64,000 nucleotides of DNA from Bimastos eiseni (lineage: Eukaryota; Annelida; Clitellata; Crassiclitellata; Lumbricidae): positions 12,477,324-12,541,323 of the forward strand of contig OY365807.1 of NCBI GenBank assembly GCA_959347315.1, in the 5' to 3' direction. The position numbers were made by a program, and so were the translations under genes. The stretch's first letter is position 1. Each line of letters opens with the position of its first letter. A model generated the notes under the pieces. That model searched no databases, was not told the origin of the DNA, and was given only the letters and a program-made list of their open reading frames with translations. This document shows positions 1 through 11,155 of this stretch, one piece after another.

Positions 1-454
1 CTCTAAACGCGCATCGAAGAGCACAATAGTCGCCCAAACGCACCCCTCTGGCTATCTGCCCACCGTCCGTCGCTCTATACAACTCACAGGGCGATCGCAG
101 ATCTAAATTGTTTGTGGACTGCGTACTATATCTGAAGTGACAATGGATCGCAGAGCTGCAGGGTATAAATTAATCTATAGCGAAGATTCGTCAAGCGAAT
201 TCCTTAGGACTTTATAACGCCATACTCAACGACAACAGGGTTTAGTTGCGGGGCAGACATTGAAACCCTCCTCCGAATAGTGTAAGTTCGTAGGTCCCAA
301 TACAAATGCGAGAGCAGGGACGTCGATAACAACTGGACTAGAAGACCTGTGCCAAACATTTATTGGAGGCTTACATTTTTAACTTTAGCAATAATTACAT
401 GTATAGCTATAATGGTTGACGATAAAACTAATAATAATAATAATAATCTCGGCT
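1..454. other. No gene recognised
   Basis: Comparatively GC-rich, no exon of the FN3 gene recognised. It may be part of the retroelement that ends near 955, but no protein block was identified. Confidence 0.4.
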
Positions 455-955
455 TGGTAAGAGAAGATGGAAAGCGACCGGACGGCGTCACGCTCATTCC
501 TTGGACACGTGGTCGATGTCTGCCACGGGATGTGACAGTGCCCGACACCTACGCCAAGTCACATCTTGTCGACACATCCATCAGAGCTGGCGAAGCAGCC
601 GAACGCGCAGCTAAGACGAAGTGGGCCAAGTATTCCACCATAACCAACACCCACGACTCCGTAGCCCTCTCCTTGGAATCCGGCGGCGCTTGGAGCAGTG
701 AAGGACTGCAGTTCATCTCAGAGTTGGGTAGTCGAACGAGTGCTGCAACCCACGATCCAATGGAGACGTCATTTCTGTTCCAACGTATCTCGGTTGTTCT
801 TCAGCGTGGGAACGCCGCCTGCCTCTTCGGGACATTGCCACCACTCACTTAGCTCGCCCACATGGGCGATAACAGCATAACATAATAATAATAATAATAA
901 TAATAATCATAAATAATAATAATAATAATAATAATAACAATAGAAACAATAATAA
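455..955 (+). mobile_element. Non-LTR retrotransposon 3' fragment with (AAT)n tail
   Basis: The open frame to 852 reads KRPDGVTLIPWTRGRCL, DVTVPDTYAKSH, AGEAAERAAKTKWAKYS, then FISELGSRTS and LFQRISVVLQRGNAACL. This block follows the RT in a large class of invertebrate LINE ORFs (family knowledge). It is followed closely by AAT/ATA repeats at 880-955, the typical 3' tail. The first roughly 35 codons of the open frame, including an AAT run, are probably not part of the element protein. Confidence 0.65.
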
Positions 956-1103
956 TGAACCGAGGCGGTTCAATACGGTTTCATTTCGAAGCACTTTTGG
1001 AACACTTGATCTCAACGACGAATATGGACCGTTCCAGACGTTTTTATATTATTCTTAGATGATGTTCTAGTCCCTGAGATATATACCTCGGGGCATATAA
1101 AAC

Positions 1104-1189
<86 letters not shown>
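1104..1189 (+). repeat. (GTA)n microsatellite
   Basis: About 28 perfect GTA/TAG units. Confidence 0.98.
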
Positions 1190-2993
1190 AATACAACATA
1201 ATTATAATTATCAATGATGATGTATTAAAGTTTTAGTATTGGATGCCTAATGACTGCAAATTGTGAACAATATAAAAAAACAATAATCACGAAGCAGCTT
1301 AGATGATTGCCTTCATATTAACAATAGCACTTTTAAAAATATTAATTCTTTAATGACATCAAAAATTGAATATAAGATATAACAGAACAACACCTTACCT
1401 GCGATTACTGAAAATATTGGAAAAACTGTCTACTGATTACTCTATCTCAAATTTCAACTCTCTGGGAACAGCTGGTTACACAGGGGCGTCAATCCCTCTG
1501 AGTGATGGAGGCAAACCTCCTCCGGTCTCAGGTATAAGGAAGGCAAGATATTCCCCCCTAAGACTAAAAAAATTATCCATCCTACCTAAAGTTGGAGGCA
1601 TTTGTCTCTGGACCCCAGCCCCTATCTGGGTGCCTCTGAGTTGGTAGGCTTATAAGTAACATTTCAGTTATTAGAACGAAATCGTGTGTAGCTGACGTGT
1701 AATGATAAGTATAACTTTTAATGATTATTGTACTAAATAGTGACGATAGCGACGGCTACTAAGACTACATTGGTCACTTGAACTCATATTAATGTTGTAC
1801 TACCCTTGAACTCATAATGTCATACTACCAATACAACCCTTGAACTCATAATGTCATACTACCAATACAACCCTTGAACTCGTAATGTCATACTACCAAT
1901 GCTACCCTTGAACTCATAATGTCATACTACCAATACAACCCTTGAACTCATAATGTCATACTACCAATACAACCCTTGAACTCATAATGTCATACTACCA
2001 ATACAACCCTTGAACTCATAATGTCATACTACCAATACAACCCTTGAACTCGTAATGTCATACTACCAATGCTACCCTTGAACTCGTAATGTCATACTAC
2101 CAATGCTTCCCTTGAACTCGTAATGTCATACTACCAATGCTTCCCTTGAACTCATAATGTCATACTACCAATACAACCCTTGAACTCATAATGTCATACT
2201 ACCAATACAACCCTTGAACTCATAATGTCATACTACCAATGCTACCCTTGAACTCGTAATGTCATACTACCAATGCTTCCCTTGAACTCGTACTACCCAC
2301 TCCCGTCTACTTAAAAGCACAATCGGCAATTTAAACTGCACGTTGTGTCACAAAGCGCACTGTTTTAGGTTCTGCTTAACTGAACATTATAAGTAGGGAG
2401 TATACATGTACAAGGAAAATAGGAGTTGTCTCTCACCCTCTCTTTCTCCCCATTTACGATAGCGAATCTGCGCCACCGTGGTAGTTAAGAGGGGTGTTCA
2501 CTGTTTGCTGTCGTCTTCGACGCGTCAGTACGTAGACCTGTCTATTCGCGGATATCGAGGACCACAAGAATGCTGGTGTAGCCCTGCTCGCGACTATACG
2601 CGTTTTGAAGTCTTTTATAAACACTTCACAGTAACAGAATACGTCTACAGTGTTAGAATGTGTCTTGAGGACGTTTGATTGACGTTGTAGTCCAGTGGTT
2701 GGTCTGTTCGTCTGGCTGTTCGCATGCTAGCGCTTCACCTACCATTTTACAGAGGGATTTCAAAGTTAACCCTGTGACAATGTGTTTAATATGATCATGG
2801 CTTTGTGTTGTATTGTATTGTGGCCTATATTAATTGAGCCGCATCATTGTTTAAAATTTTTTTATTATTACCCTTATTGCATTATATGTTAAAATTCATT
2901 ATGCATATTAATCGCACGTATTATCACCGTATATCAATTGCATTGTGGTATTGTATATTGCATCATATTTAGGATAACGTTTTTATTCTTTAG
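1190..2993. other. Non-coding upstream of FN3 exon a
   Basis: Holds the 34-bp satellite. 1475-1645 is locally C/G-rich with a weak open frame of no known family. 2478-2678 is an open frame without recognisable domain. No convincing FN3 or Ig exon. Confidence 0.45.
1803..2290 (+). repeat. 34-bp tandem satellite, about 14 copies
   Basis: The unit starts CCCTTGAACTCATAATGTCA and continues TACTACCAATACAA. Variants differ mainly at CTCATAATG/CTCGTAATG and CAATACAAC/CAATGCTAC/CAATGCTTC, in an alternating pattern that suggests higher-order duplication. No spacers, so not a CRISPR. Confidence 0.95.
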
Positions 2994-3040
2994 ACGTGGA
3001 TAAAACGAAGCAGATCACGGTTGAGGTTCATAATTCCACG
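2994..3040 (+). CDS. FN3 gene exon a (start of FN3-1)
   Basis: A 47-bp exon between a pyrimidine-rich acceptor (ttattctttag) and donor ACG|gtaagg. It starts with two bases of a split codon, then encodes VDKTKQITVEVHNST and ends in phase 0. It joins directly to exon b to make the first beta strands of an FN3 domain. It is too short to be found as an ORF and was identified from splice sites and fit to the next exon. Confidence 0.75.
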
Positions 3041-4862
3041 GTAAGGTATCTTACTTTTACGTCTGAGTAAAATTAAAGTAGCGCCATAGCGAGTTGCTTA
3101 AAAGCACGTATCATTGTCTACAGTGAAAAACTGACAATTGCCTACAGACAATTCCTCTAAACAATTGCCCCACCCAGGACAATTGCCAAAGGTCCAATAG
3201 CTAGAAACCAAGAGTCCAAGAACAAGACGTTATAATGGTGATGTCGCGTGTCACTTTAGCTCATAACAAAGATTTTTAGCGACGGCTTTTAATTAACAGC
3301 AGATGATAATACGAATCACTGACTATTCAGTATCTATATGCATCCAAAACGAGAAATTTGGAAAAAATTATAAGTTAACTTGTCTTTTAACTGAATGTCG
3401 GATTTGGCAAATATTAATCGCTTAATTTAATAGAATTAAAATAAATAACTTGTCATCATCCGTTCATACTGTATTTGTAATCATGCTGCGGTCAGTTTGA
3501 ATTTAAGCTAAATATCATCATCATTATTATTATTATTAAATTGAATTGATGATAAATAAATTTTGCATACGACCTTTACAGGTGAGTTTTTGTCCGGGGG
3601 AAATGTCCTACGTAAAATGGGGAGGGGGAAATTGTCCGGGGTAAATTTTTTACACCCATCTAGAATGACACACATTATGATTAACATATCTATCCAATGT
3701 TGCATCTGCTCTTATATATAGACTATACATGGTGAGTGGTAAGGAAAACGCACTTGTTTACACCATCCTACAGAAGCCCCTTTTAGACGTGATTCCAAGG
3801 TGAAGGATCTGTCGTCTGGGGTACAAATACGACTCCAGCAATAATAACCAGTTGAATCCCAGAAAACCGCAGTAGACAAATTTTCATGGAACGATTAGGT
3901 CGCTTCTGTGACCTGATTGCTTTCTCCGTGAAATGCTTGAAACGAGATGCACTAAAGCAAAGAAGGGTTCGATCTGTAAAAGAAGGTAAATGAACAGACA
4001 GGAAGATAGCAGACAGATAGACACACATGCCGACAAGGATTTACATAGATAGGCACACACACCGACAAAGATTCACTCTCCGTTCATCCACCTACAACAT
4101 GTTTATCCCACTTCCATCGCTCCTCGACCGAAGGAAGCCACCCAAAACATCGTGAAAGCCACACGACACGCTTGAATATTGACAGCTAATACAACAACAT
4201 AAGTCAACAAATTGATTGTGGCGTTCGTGAAAGCTGTCGAAGTGAAAAGTTTGCGCCGAAACGAGAAGCAACGGCTTGAAGCCTTTAATTAAGAGCAGCA
4301 CTCTCTCTGACTCTGTTCAGATGTCACAGTTCAGTCAGGGCTTTCCAAAAATGACTAGTTATGTTGTCTTTATTATGGTTGAAGCCTGAGACAAAAAGTC
4401 CCCAACGTCAAGCGATGCAACCGTGAAAGTTAGTCGTAAACAATAAGTCACTAATGAAGTCAGAAAGCGCGTTAACAGCTTGTTCAGAATCACAGGCGCC
4501 AAGTTATACATAAAATTATATCTACACACTAAGTCTGTATGCTTTGTTTGATTACTTATAGAGCACCTTTTAAATCATCTCTTAGATATTTTTTTAACTA
4601 AAGTGGACTAGCGGAATAGGTCTCACATCATTATCGCAAATGAAGTGAAGTTCGGTGGATTGAGGTTTCCCACTAAAGGGAACATCCTACTAAAGGGAAC
4701 ATCCCACTAAAGGGAACATCCCACTAAAGGGAACATCCCACTAAAGGGAAGTTCCCACTAAAGGGAACATTATGTGCTTCGGCCAATAGACCAAATGTTG
4801 ACAAGTTCACTTGTTGTCGTGTTATTCTATTTGTCTTTCTCCCTATCTATCTGTATGTCCGT

Positions 4863-4917
<55 letters not shown>

Positions 4918-5023
4918 ACGTCTCTCTCTCTCTCCATCTCTCTCTCTCCGTCTCTCTCTCTCTCTATCTCTCTCTCTCTCTTTCTCTACGTCTCTCTCTC
5001 TCTCTCTCTCCATCTCTCTCTCC

Positions 5024-5069
<46 letters not shown>

Positions 5070-5136
5070 ACGTCTCTCTCTCTCTCCATCTCTCTCTCCA
5101 TCTCTCTCTCCATCTCTCTCTCCATCTCTCTCTCCG

Positions 5137-5169
<33 letters not shown>

Positions 5170-5255
5170 ACGTCTCTCTCTCTCTCCATCTCTCTCTCCA
5201 TCTCTCTCTCCATCTCTCTCTCCGTCTCTCTCTCTCTCTCTCTCTCCTCTCTCTC

Positions 5256-5297
<42 letters not shown>

Positions 5298-8200
5298 TCT
5301 CTCTATGGCTCTGTTTCCTGTCTAGTGTTTGCAGATCAGAATGTTTGTCCTCTGTTCCATTTCTCTTACGTGTCTAACATTTCACTCTCTCACATCTTCC
5401 AACGCGTAAAGACGTTTCCTTGGCATGCTGTAGTCACTTGATCATTCATCCGTCTAACTCATTTCTTGACATTGCTTTGTTCAGACCATTACCCTGCGAT
5501 GGGCTCAACCTCGGGTGCCGAACCGTGCCTGTCCCATTCAGCGCTATATGATCCGGCTGCGTCAAGACGGACAGAAGCAAGCAAGGACCTGGAGATTCGA
5601 TGGAACGACACTGTTTGTGACGCTTCATGACCTGCGCCCAGCAACCGCCTACCATGTTAGACTGCTATCCATCGCCTGCGATAATAGAAAGAAATCCAGT
5701 CGATGGATCAGAATAACTACAAATGAACAGACCATCAACACCGGACATCGTGAGAAACCTGTCTACTTTGGTTCGGCTGTGAAAATTAGGAAGGCGACGA
5801 TTATAGGGAAGAAAATTATAAGAGCGACGATGATAATGGGCAACGATGCATCTAAGTATCAATAAAACTTGTAATCGTAGTCGGAGAATGCTACAAGAAA
5901 ACAATAGAACTAGTAACAGTAGTTGCTGGAGAATGCTACTCAATAACAATAGAATTTGTAAATAGTAGTTATTGGAGAATGCTACCAAATAACAATAGAA
6001 CTTTTTATAGTATTTGTTGGAGAAGAAGTGGTAGTAGTGGTGATAGTAGATGCTGCTACAATATTGGTAGTAGTAACTGGTGGCCGTGTATATATATAGC
6101 GGTTGTTGTTTCATGGAAGTATAAGTAACTGTTAGCATTAAGGATGGTAACCATGTACCACTGGCGAAAATGTTTATATAAAGCATTCCCAAATGTCGCT
6201 GTATGAATTATGAATGTTCAGATGTATACGATGACATCATCGTAATTACATAGCGCCTCTCTTATATCTTTTGAAGCGGCGCTCTATTAATCTGTGATTA
6301 CATAACATTCTTTGCAGAGAGACATCCGCCAGTTCAGCCTACGTCCGTACGCACGATCACCCTGACGGATTCTGTCATAGTCACGTGGCTTCCGCCGGAA
6401 GACGACGTCTTCGTGCGCGGTTACATCATCGGTTACGGCGAGGGAGTCCCCGATGTGAACTGGCGCTACGTAAATGGATCGCAACGAAACGTCACTCTGA
6501 AGAACCTAAGTGAGTCTCTTCCTGAATTACATTCCCCTCGATAATATCTTAAGACTAGCGTTGCACGACTTACAATTGAGCAGAGAACACAGACTCAATA
6601 GGACAGATTTATGCTCCTGAAACGAGAAACACATTTTCTCCTCTTATCATCGCCGTCTTTGTGTCTATGCATATCGTAACTGATAGAGCGCCTTTTAATA
6701 TTTAATAACCTCTCAAAGTGGTATTCNNNNNNNNNNNNNNNNNNNNNNNNNNNNNNNNNNNNNNNNNNNNNNNNNNNNNNNNNNNNNNNNNNNNNNNNNN
6801 NNNNNNNNNNNNNNNNNNNNNNNNNNNNNNNNNNNNNNNNNNNNNNNNNNNNNNNNNNNNNNNNNNNNNNNNNNNNNNNNNNNNNNNNNNNNNNNNNNNN
6901 NNNNNNNNNNNNNNNNNNNNNNNNNNTGCCTGGTGATAACGGGAGTTGTTCGGCAGAGGACAAATCGTATAGGACACTCGAAGTATTGTGATCTCAAAAT
7001 TTTTTAAGACGATTGTTTATGCATGGCGATTTTTCAAGACTGCAATTCTCAATTCACCAACATTTCTGTTGACTTTTCTTTCGTAGGCCTATTTTGTTGC
7101 TTCACATTAATTAGTTTTCTGTAGTTGATGAATCATTATAACTCCACACAGGTCTCTGTCTGTCTCTGTCTGTTTTTGTCTTTGTCTCTATCTCTCTGTC
7201 TCTGTTTCTCTGTCTCTGTTTTCTTCATGCACTCTTATACTCACCAATTTCCTTTTCTTTTAGGCAGCTTTGTCAATTTCACTCCCTTTGATACCTTCTT
7301 CAATTCACATAATTTTTCGCTACCTTTCACGTATATTTTACTCTCTTTTAAACTTTACTTCATCTCTTATTATTTTCCTGGTGGTGTTTTGAATGTTAGA
7401 CACTTAAGAGAAACAGAACAGAGACAAACCTTCTTAAGACACTCAACAGGAAACAGAGACATAGAGAGACACGGAGAGAGAGAGAGATTATTTTCTTTTG
7501 CAAACCCAAGCCTGGACTCATTTAGACGGGTGACCACCTCCAGATCTCTAGATCAAATTCAAAGCATTGCATCGGTGGAAACTTGATCGGGCATTACTTA
7601 TGTCACGGTCATTTCTGTTCTATATTTACATAACTGATAATCGGAAGAGATGTACATACAAAAGTCCACCTATAAGTCATTAATTTTTTATAACAGTGGA
7701 ATAACGAGGAAGGACTAAACAAGGTTCCGCTAATCGAGCGAATCAGCTGCTTGAATCACGCTTTGTGTGAAAGAGTAATTTCGTTTGACTGTACTACAGA
7801 TGTTTCCTTATTACCTTGTATTACTTTTGACATTCTCCAGAGCCACTGACGCAGTACGTCATCAGTGTTCGTGCGTTTAACGATGCCGGGAAAGGACCCG
7901 TCGTCTACGATATCGTCTACACTAAAGAAGCCTCAGGTATGAAGATCAATCGTCCGTATCATTGGCGACTCTTCGCTTTTCCAACGCAGGGGCAGATGAA
8001 CCTGACCGAGGGGCCCATTGGATGTCTGAAAGTGGACTAGAATTTGGAGGGGCCACAGTGGAACACAAACCCAATTGGCGGGGCAGTGGCCTTTCCTTCC
8101 ACTTCCCGGCCTGACCGCCACTGGTATCTACCGTCAATTGATTACCTGATTGTATTAAGGTGCGAGTTAAATGGATTTCAAATATTATTATTGCATCACG

Positions 8201-9990
8201 ATCGTCTTGAACATGGTCGTGATCAACATGATTAATATAAACAGCATCAGCATCAACATCAGCATTAACATCATCAGCAACTTAAAGCCGCTGAAACTTA
8301 TTCGCTTCAGCAGCCGTTACGAGTGGAAGTCTTCCGGCGCCCACTCACCTTCGTTCTCGGATGATATCGTCATCAACCGCTCTGCTCCAGTGGACCGATC
8401 CTTCGCTCGAAGCCTCGCAACGCATAACCGACGAACGCTACTACAACGTCTACTACCAGTCCCTTCCGAACGGAAAGAACCTCTCGGTGATCGTCAAAGC
8501 CCTTCAGGTGACCCTCTACGACCTACTGCCCAACAAAAACTACCGCTTCACCGTCCGGACTGTCAAGGGGTCGGCCACGAGTCCCTTCTCAGACTCCGTC
8601 TCCAGCAGAACGCCTGGCCATTCGGGTGAGGATCTATTATTCTCTTGTCAAATTCAGATTTACATGTTACGACAAATTATTTTAAATGCTTTATTTTAAA
8701 CAGTTAACTACTAATTACATTCTTTTCAGTTGTTTGAAAAATACTTCGCTCACCGTAGATATCGGCAAAAAATTAGAACCACTGGGCCTATTGATCTGCC
8801 GGAAAGTACACTTTTTGTAATATCCTGAATACGGATTTCTCCGTCTAATTCAAGGGTGTCAAATAATTTGAAATGGCCATTGGCAATGCTTTGTAACCAA
8901 GTGGCGGCCAGAGCAGGGAAGGCTCCGTAGCAAAATGAGTGTCGGTAAACCCCTATGGGTGGGTGAGTCTATCCCCAAATAGTTTTGAAAAAACTAAATT
9001 TTGATATGGTACATTTTTAGCACACAAGCAGTCTTTGAAATCTTTATTATGATCTTCTTTATCAGTCACAAATATAAAAAAAACTGAGTACAAACAAGAT
9101 ACATCATGGCCAAAATCAGGTATTAAGAATGGGTAATAAAACCAATATTTGATTACCATTTATAAGTAGAAGAGACAGGTTAAACATCGAATTTTAAACT
9201 TCATTTGGCGATTGGCCTACCCGCTAAACGATATTTGACATTTTGCTTCAAGAGTTATATGAACAAAACGTTCTGAAAATTGTACTCTCACTTCATGTAA
9301 GGTAAATGAGCACCTAGAAACTGTCAATTATTATATAGTTTATGGAACAATTGATTAATTAAAACATTTCTATCGTTTCTGTTAATTTAGTTAGTTTATG
9401 TAATATTCGATGTCTTTTCAGGGCCAGTAACGATTGACGGAAAAGGTTCCAAATCGACACCCATCGACACGAGGAACAAGACGGTGGTGACAACTGATGA
9501 AGACTACGATTACGAGATAGAGGAGACGACTGGATATGACGCGTACGTCGTGCAGCCAGGAGCCGGAAATGACAAGCAGACGGATTTCAAAACGAAACGC
9601 GCCAACACGATCGTCCACGAATCGCTCGCGAGGACTCTGACGTCAACGAATACGTCATCAACGACAGGGACGCAGAATGACGTCAAGGTTTCCTTCCGTT
9701 TCATGGTCCAATACCGCATCAGCGCCTACGTCACGTGGCCGGAGAGACTGTCCCCATGCTCACCGTCCGACGAAACCAAGATGGCCGGCTACCTGTTTCG
9801 GTATAAGACGATAGACGATGCCGGAGAGTACGTAACGAGGAATCTTGCGACGAATTTCATCCTGCTGGAGAACCTCGTTCCGAACACGAGGTACAAGTAC
9901 CAGGTCAAGTACGTCATGGATCGCGGCGGAAACACGTCGGCCTGGAGCCAGGAAGCATCGCTAGACACGAGCTACAGTCCGGGACTGTAG
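2994..9990 (+). CDS. DCC/neogenin-like fibronectin-III protein, 3' part of gene (6 exons seen)
   Basis: Gene span. Six exons join in one frame (2994-3040, 5485-5749, 6318-6509, 7841-7936, 8311-8625, 9422-9990) and give about 493 residues to a TAG stop. All five introns have AG acceptors and GT donors with agreeing phases. Four FN3 domains lie at about residues 4-95, 107-198, 205-300 and 387-487, each with the core Trp and an L-x-P-x-x-x-Y turn (LRPATAYHV, LLPNKNYRF, LVPNTRYKY). The order and wording of domains 2 and 3 resemble the membrane-proximal FN3 run of DCC/neogenin netrin and RGM receptors, which is family knowledge. A roughly 80-residue acidic, Ser/Thr/Asn-rich linker lies between domains 3 and 4. 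There is no transmembrane helix or cytoplasmic tail before the stop, so this form looks secreted. The 5' exons (Ig domains and signal peptide in the family) are outside the window or not recognised. A protogenin-like or other FN3 adhesion protein remains possible. Confidence 0.8.
4671..4770 (+). repeat. 17-bp tandem repeat, about 6 copies
   Basis: Unit CACTAAAGGGAACATCC, with small variants (CATCCTA, AGTTCC) in two copies. Intronic in the FN3 gene. Confidence 0.95.
4866..5294 (+). repeat. (CT)n-rich complex microsatellite
   Basis: CT runs broken by TTTCTCTACGTCTCT and repeated CCATCTCTCTCT blocks, forming a nested higher-order repeat. Open frames here are low-complexity artefacts. It is about 190 bp before an FN3 exon, on the pyrimidine-rich strand. 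Confidence 0.97.
5485..5749 (+). CDS. FN3 gene exon b (most of FN3-1)
   Basis: The acceptor tttgttcag precedes TITLRWAQPR. The exon carries the FN3 core Trp, the LRPATAYHVRL turn-and-strand and the closing strand RWIRITTNE. The donor is C|gtgaga, leaving a phase-1 end that completes a Gln codon with the next exon. The open frame reads on to 5865, but that part is intron with repeated sequence. Confidence 0.82.
5870..6030 (+). repeat. About 57-bp tandem repeat, 3 copies
   Basis: Diverged units sharing GGAGAATGCTAC, AACAATAGAA and a following GTAGT/TAGTA stretch. Intronic in the FN3 gene. Confidence 0.8.
6318..6509 (+). CDS. FN3 gene exon c (first half of FN3-2)
   Basis: Acceptor ctttgcag, donor A|gtgagt. 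It encodes HPPVQPTSVRTITLTDS followed by VIVTWLPPEDD and a strand ending NVTLKNL. This is a clear FN3 first half, with the Pro-rich start and core Trp seen in DCC/neogenin FN3 domains. The phase is 2 bases in and 1 base out, matching both neighbours. Codon use is rich in C/G at third positions compared with the surrounding AT-rich introns. Confidence 0.85.
6727..6926. other. Assembly gap (200 N)
   Basis: Exactly 200 N, probably an arbitrary gap size. In the intron between FN3 exons c and d. Confidence 0.99.
7841..7936 (+). CDS. FN3 gene exon d (second half of FN3-2)
   Basis: Acceptor cattctccag, donor G|gtatga. It encodes PLTQYVISVRAFNDAGKG and the closing strand VVYDIVYTKEAS. The Y-V-I-S-V-R-A-F-N pattern is typical of DCC/neogenin FN3 domains. 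At 96 bp it is too short for the usual ORF cut-off. The phase (1/1) agrees with exons c and e. Confidence 0.85.
8311..8625 (+). CDS. FN3 gene exon e (complete FN3-3)
   Basis: Encodes SLPAPTHLRSRMISSS, core strand ALLQWTDPS, then ITDERYYNVYYQSL, the turn LYDLLPNKNYRFTVRTV and closing strand SDSVSSRTP. A whole FN3 domain sits in one exon. The acceptor is a tandem NAGNAG (ttcag then cag), so the first base may be 8311 or 8314 without changing frame. The donor is G|gtgagg. The TDxRYY and NKNYRFTV strings match the DCC/neogenin FN3-5 type. Confidence 0.85.
9422..9990 (+). CDS. FN3 gene terminal exon f (acidic linker and FN3-4, then stop)
   Basis: Acceptor tgtcttttcag, 569 bp to a TAG stop. It begins PVTIDGKGSKST, then an acidic Tyr-rich stretch DEDYDYEIEETT that could be tyrosine-sulphated (inference), then a polar Ser/Thr/Asn linker with N-glycosylation sequons. 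The last FN3 has YVTWPERL, GYLFRYKT, LVPNTRYKYQV and SAWSQEASLDTS, and the protein ends SYSPGL. In the DCC/neogenin family more FN3 and a membrane helix normally follow, and none is encoded here. An unused donor inside the exon, or alternative splicing to a membrane form further 3', is possible, but I see no such exon in the next 20 kb. Confidence 0.82.
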
Positions 9991-10819
9991 CGCCATCGCA
10001 ACATGCTTGCCTTTCCAGCTGGTGAATTCAGTGCCCTTAGCACGGTGGTGTCTGATTAGAGTGGCAACTGTTGACGGTGTGGCTATAATGCTCATAGATG
10101 TACATAGTTCAGTTGAACGATGATAGTTAGTGTGACTTAGTCGTCGTCGGTGGCAGGTGTAGACCCCTCTACTATTTGGTTGGACTTTCATTGGACTGAA
10201 TGCCAATGTGCTATCAAAAGCAGACATTCACTTACTAAGGAAGCTTGCGTGGCTGTTGAATTGCTATTACTTCAACTCCAGCCAGAGCAAACCCTCCGAG
10301 GGCTAGTGTTAAACGAGGTATGTAATAAAACGAAGAACACCTTTACCTTTTACCTTTCCCCAAACGTAGCTACTTTCAAACCATACCGACTATTCGGACG
10401 ATTACAAAGTGATGCGCAATATAAAATTATAAATTAATAGAGATTGACAAGAGCGTCGTTAGGAGTTTATCCCTGGAGCCACATTAAGAGTTTGGGTTTG
10501 GTGAGCTCTCCTTCCTCGGCATCTGCAGCTGAACCGTTTCACTGATATACTCTGCGATTACTCTCAAGAGTTCATTCTCAATCTGATGACGTCTCAGTTG
10601 AGCTGTTCAGCCATCAATGGCACTCGCCGACACTCTTACTTCATTCGTTTTTTTTACTAATATTGTTTTTACTAATAATGTCATTGTTTCAACGTGTACA
10701 AAGGCGATTTTCACAGCAATTGTTTTCTGTCTGTGATTAAAAAGACTTTCATCCACTTCCGCCAATCTAGCATTATGTCAAACACCGCATCTCGCTGTAT
10801 TACAGAGTTGTGTTTAGGC

Positions 10820-11155
10820 CAGGGCTGCAAACATGTTGGTTTTTGTTTTTTTTATACAAAAAACCCAAAAAAGGCAATTTTTTGGTTTTTTGGTTTTTTA
10901 AAATAAATTTTTTAAATTTACTAATATTACTATTATATTACTAATTGTGTGTTATTCAGTCGGAAATCAAGCTAAGTTAATTATACAAACGAGTTGGAGC
11001 TCTTTTTCATGCTGTGTTTGATGCTTCTTAAAACAAAACCGTTGTGAGAAGATCCAAAGAAAACTAAAAACCAACAAACCAAATGAAACAAAAAAACAAA
11101 GCAAAAACAAACAAAACTTTTGATTATTTAAAAATCTTGCTTTTTTGCACCTCTA
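10820..11155. mobile_element. Probable hAT-type MITE, 336 bp (CAGGGCTGCAAAC)
   Basis: The left end CAGGGCTGCAAAC and right end (reverse complement TAGAGGTGCAAAA) match at 9 of 13. Flanks gtttaggc (10812-10819) and gtttcggc (11156-11163) match at 7 of 8. The interior is rich in GGTTTTTTGG-type runs on the left and their complements on the right, so it can fold back. Confidence 0.65.

Noticed and set aside
349..454. N-terminal hydrophobic stretch of the 167-codon frame as a signal peptide
   Set aside because: It precedes an AAT microsatellite and is not part of the conserved retroelement block; probably chance.
1366..1647. 93-codon frame with a Pro/Gly-rich C-terminal part
   Set aside because: No recognisable family; perhaps an old repeat, not supportable as a gene.
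1803..2290. Regular direct repeats that might suggest a CRISPR array
   Set aside because: Units are contiguous 34-bp tandem copies without spacers, in animal DNA.
2478..2678. 66-codon frame as an upstream FN3/Ig exon
   Set aside because: No Ig or FN3 motif and no convincing splice sites in phase with 2994.
4774..5377. Long Ser/Leu open frames (183 and 188 codons) on the plus strand
   Set aside because: They translate the CT microsatellite; low complexity only.
5750..5865. Extension of the FN3 exon beyond 5749
   Set aside because: The frame is open, but a good donor at 5750 gives a phase matching the next exon and the sequence beyond is repetitive.
5665..6192. 175-codon minus-strand frame rich in Tyr and Leu
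   Set aside because: Shadow of the FN3 exon and an intronic tandem repeat; no domain.
6595..6997. Open frames running through N
   Set aside because: Artefacts of the 200-N gap; the same applies to 36660-36899.
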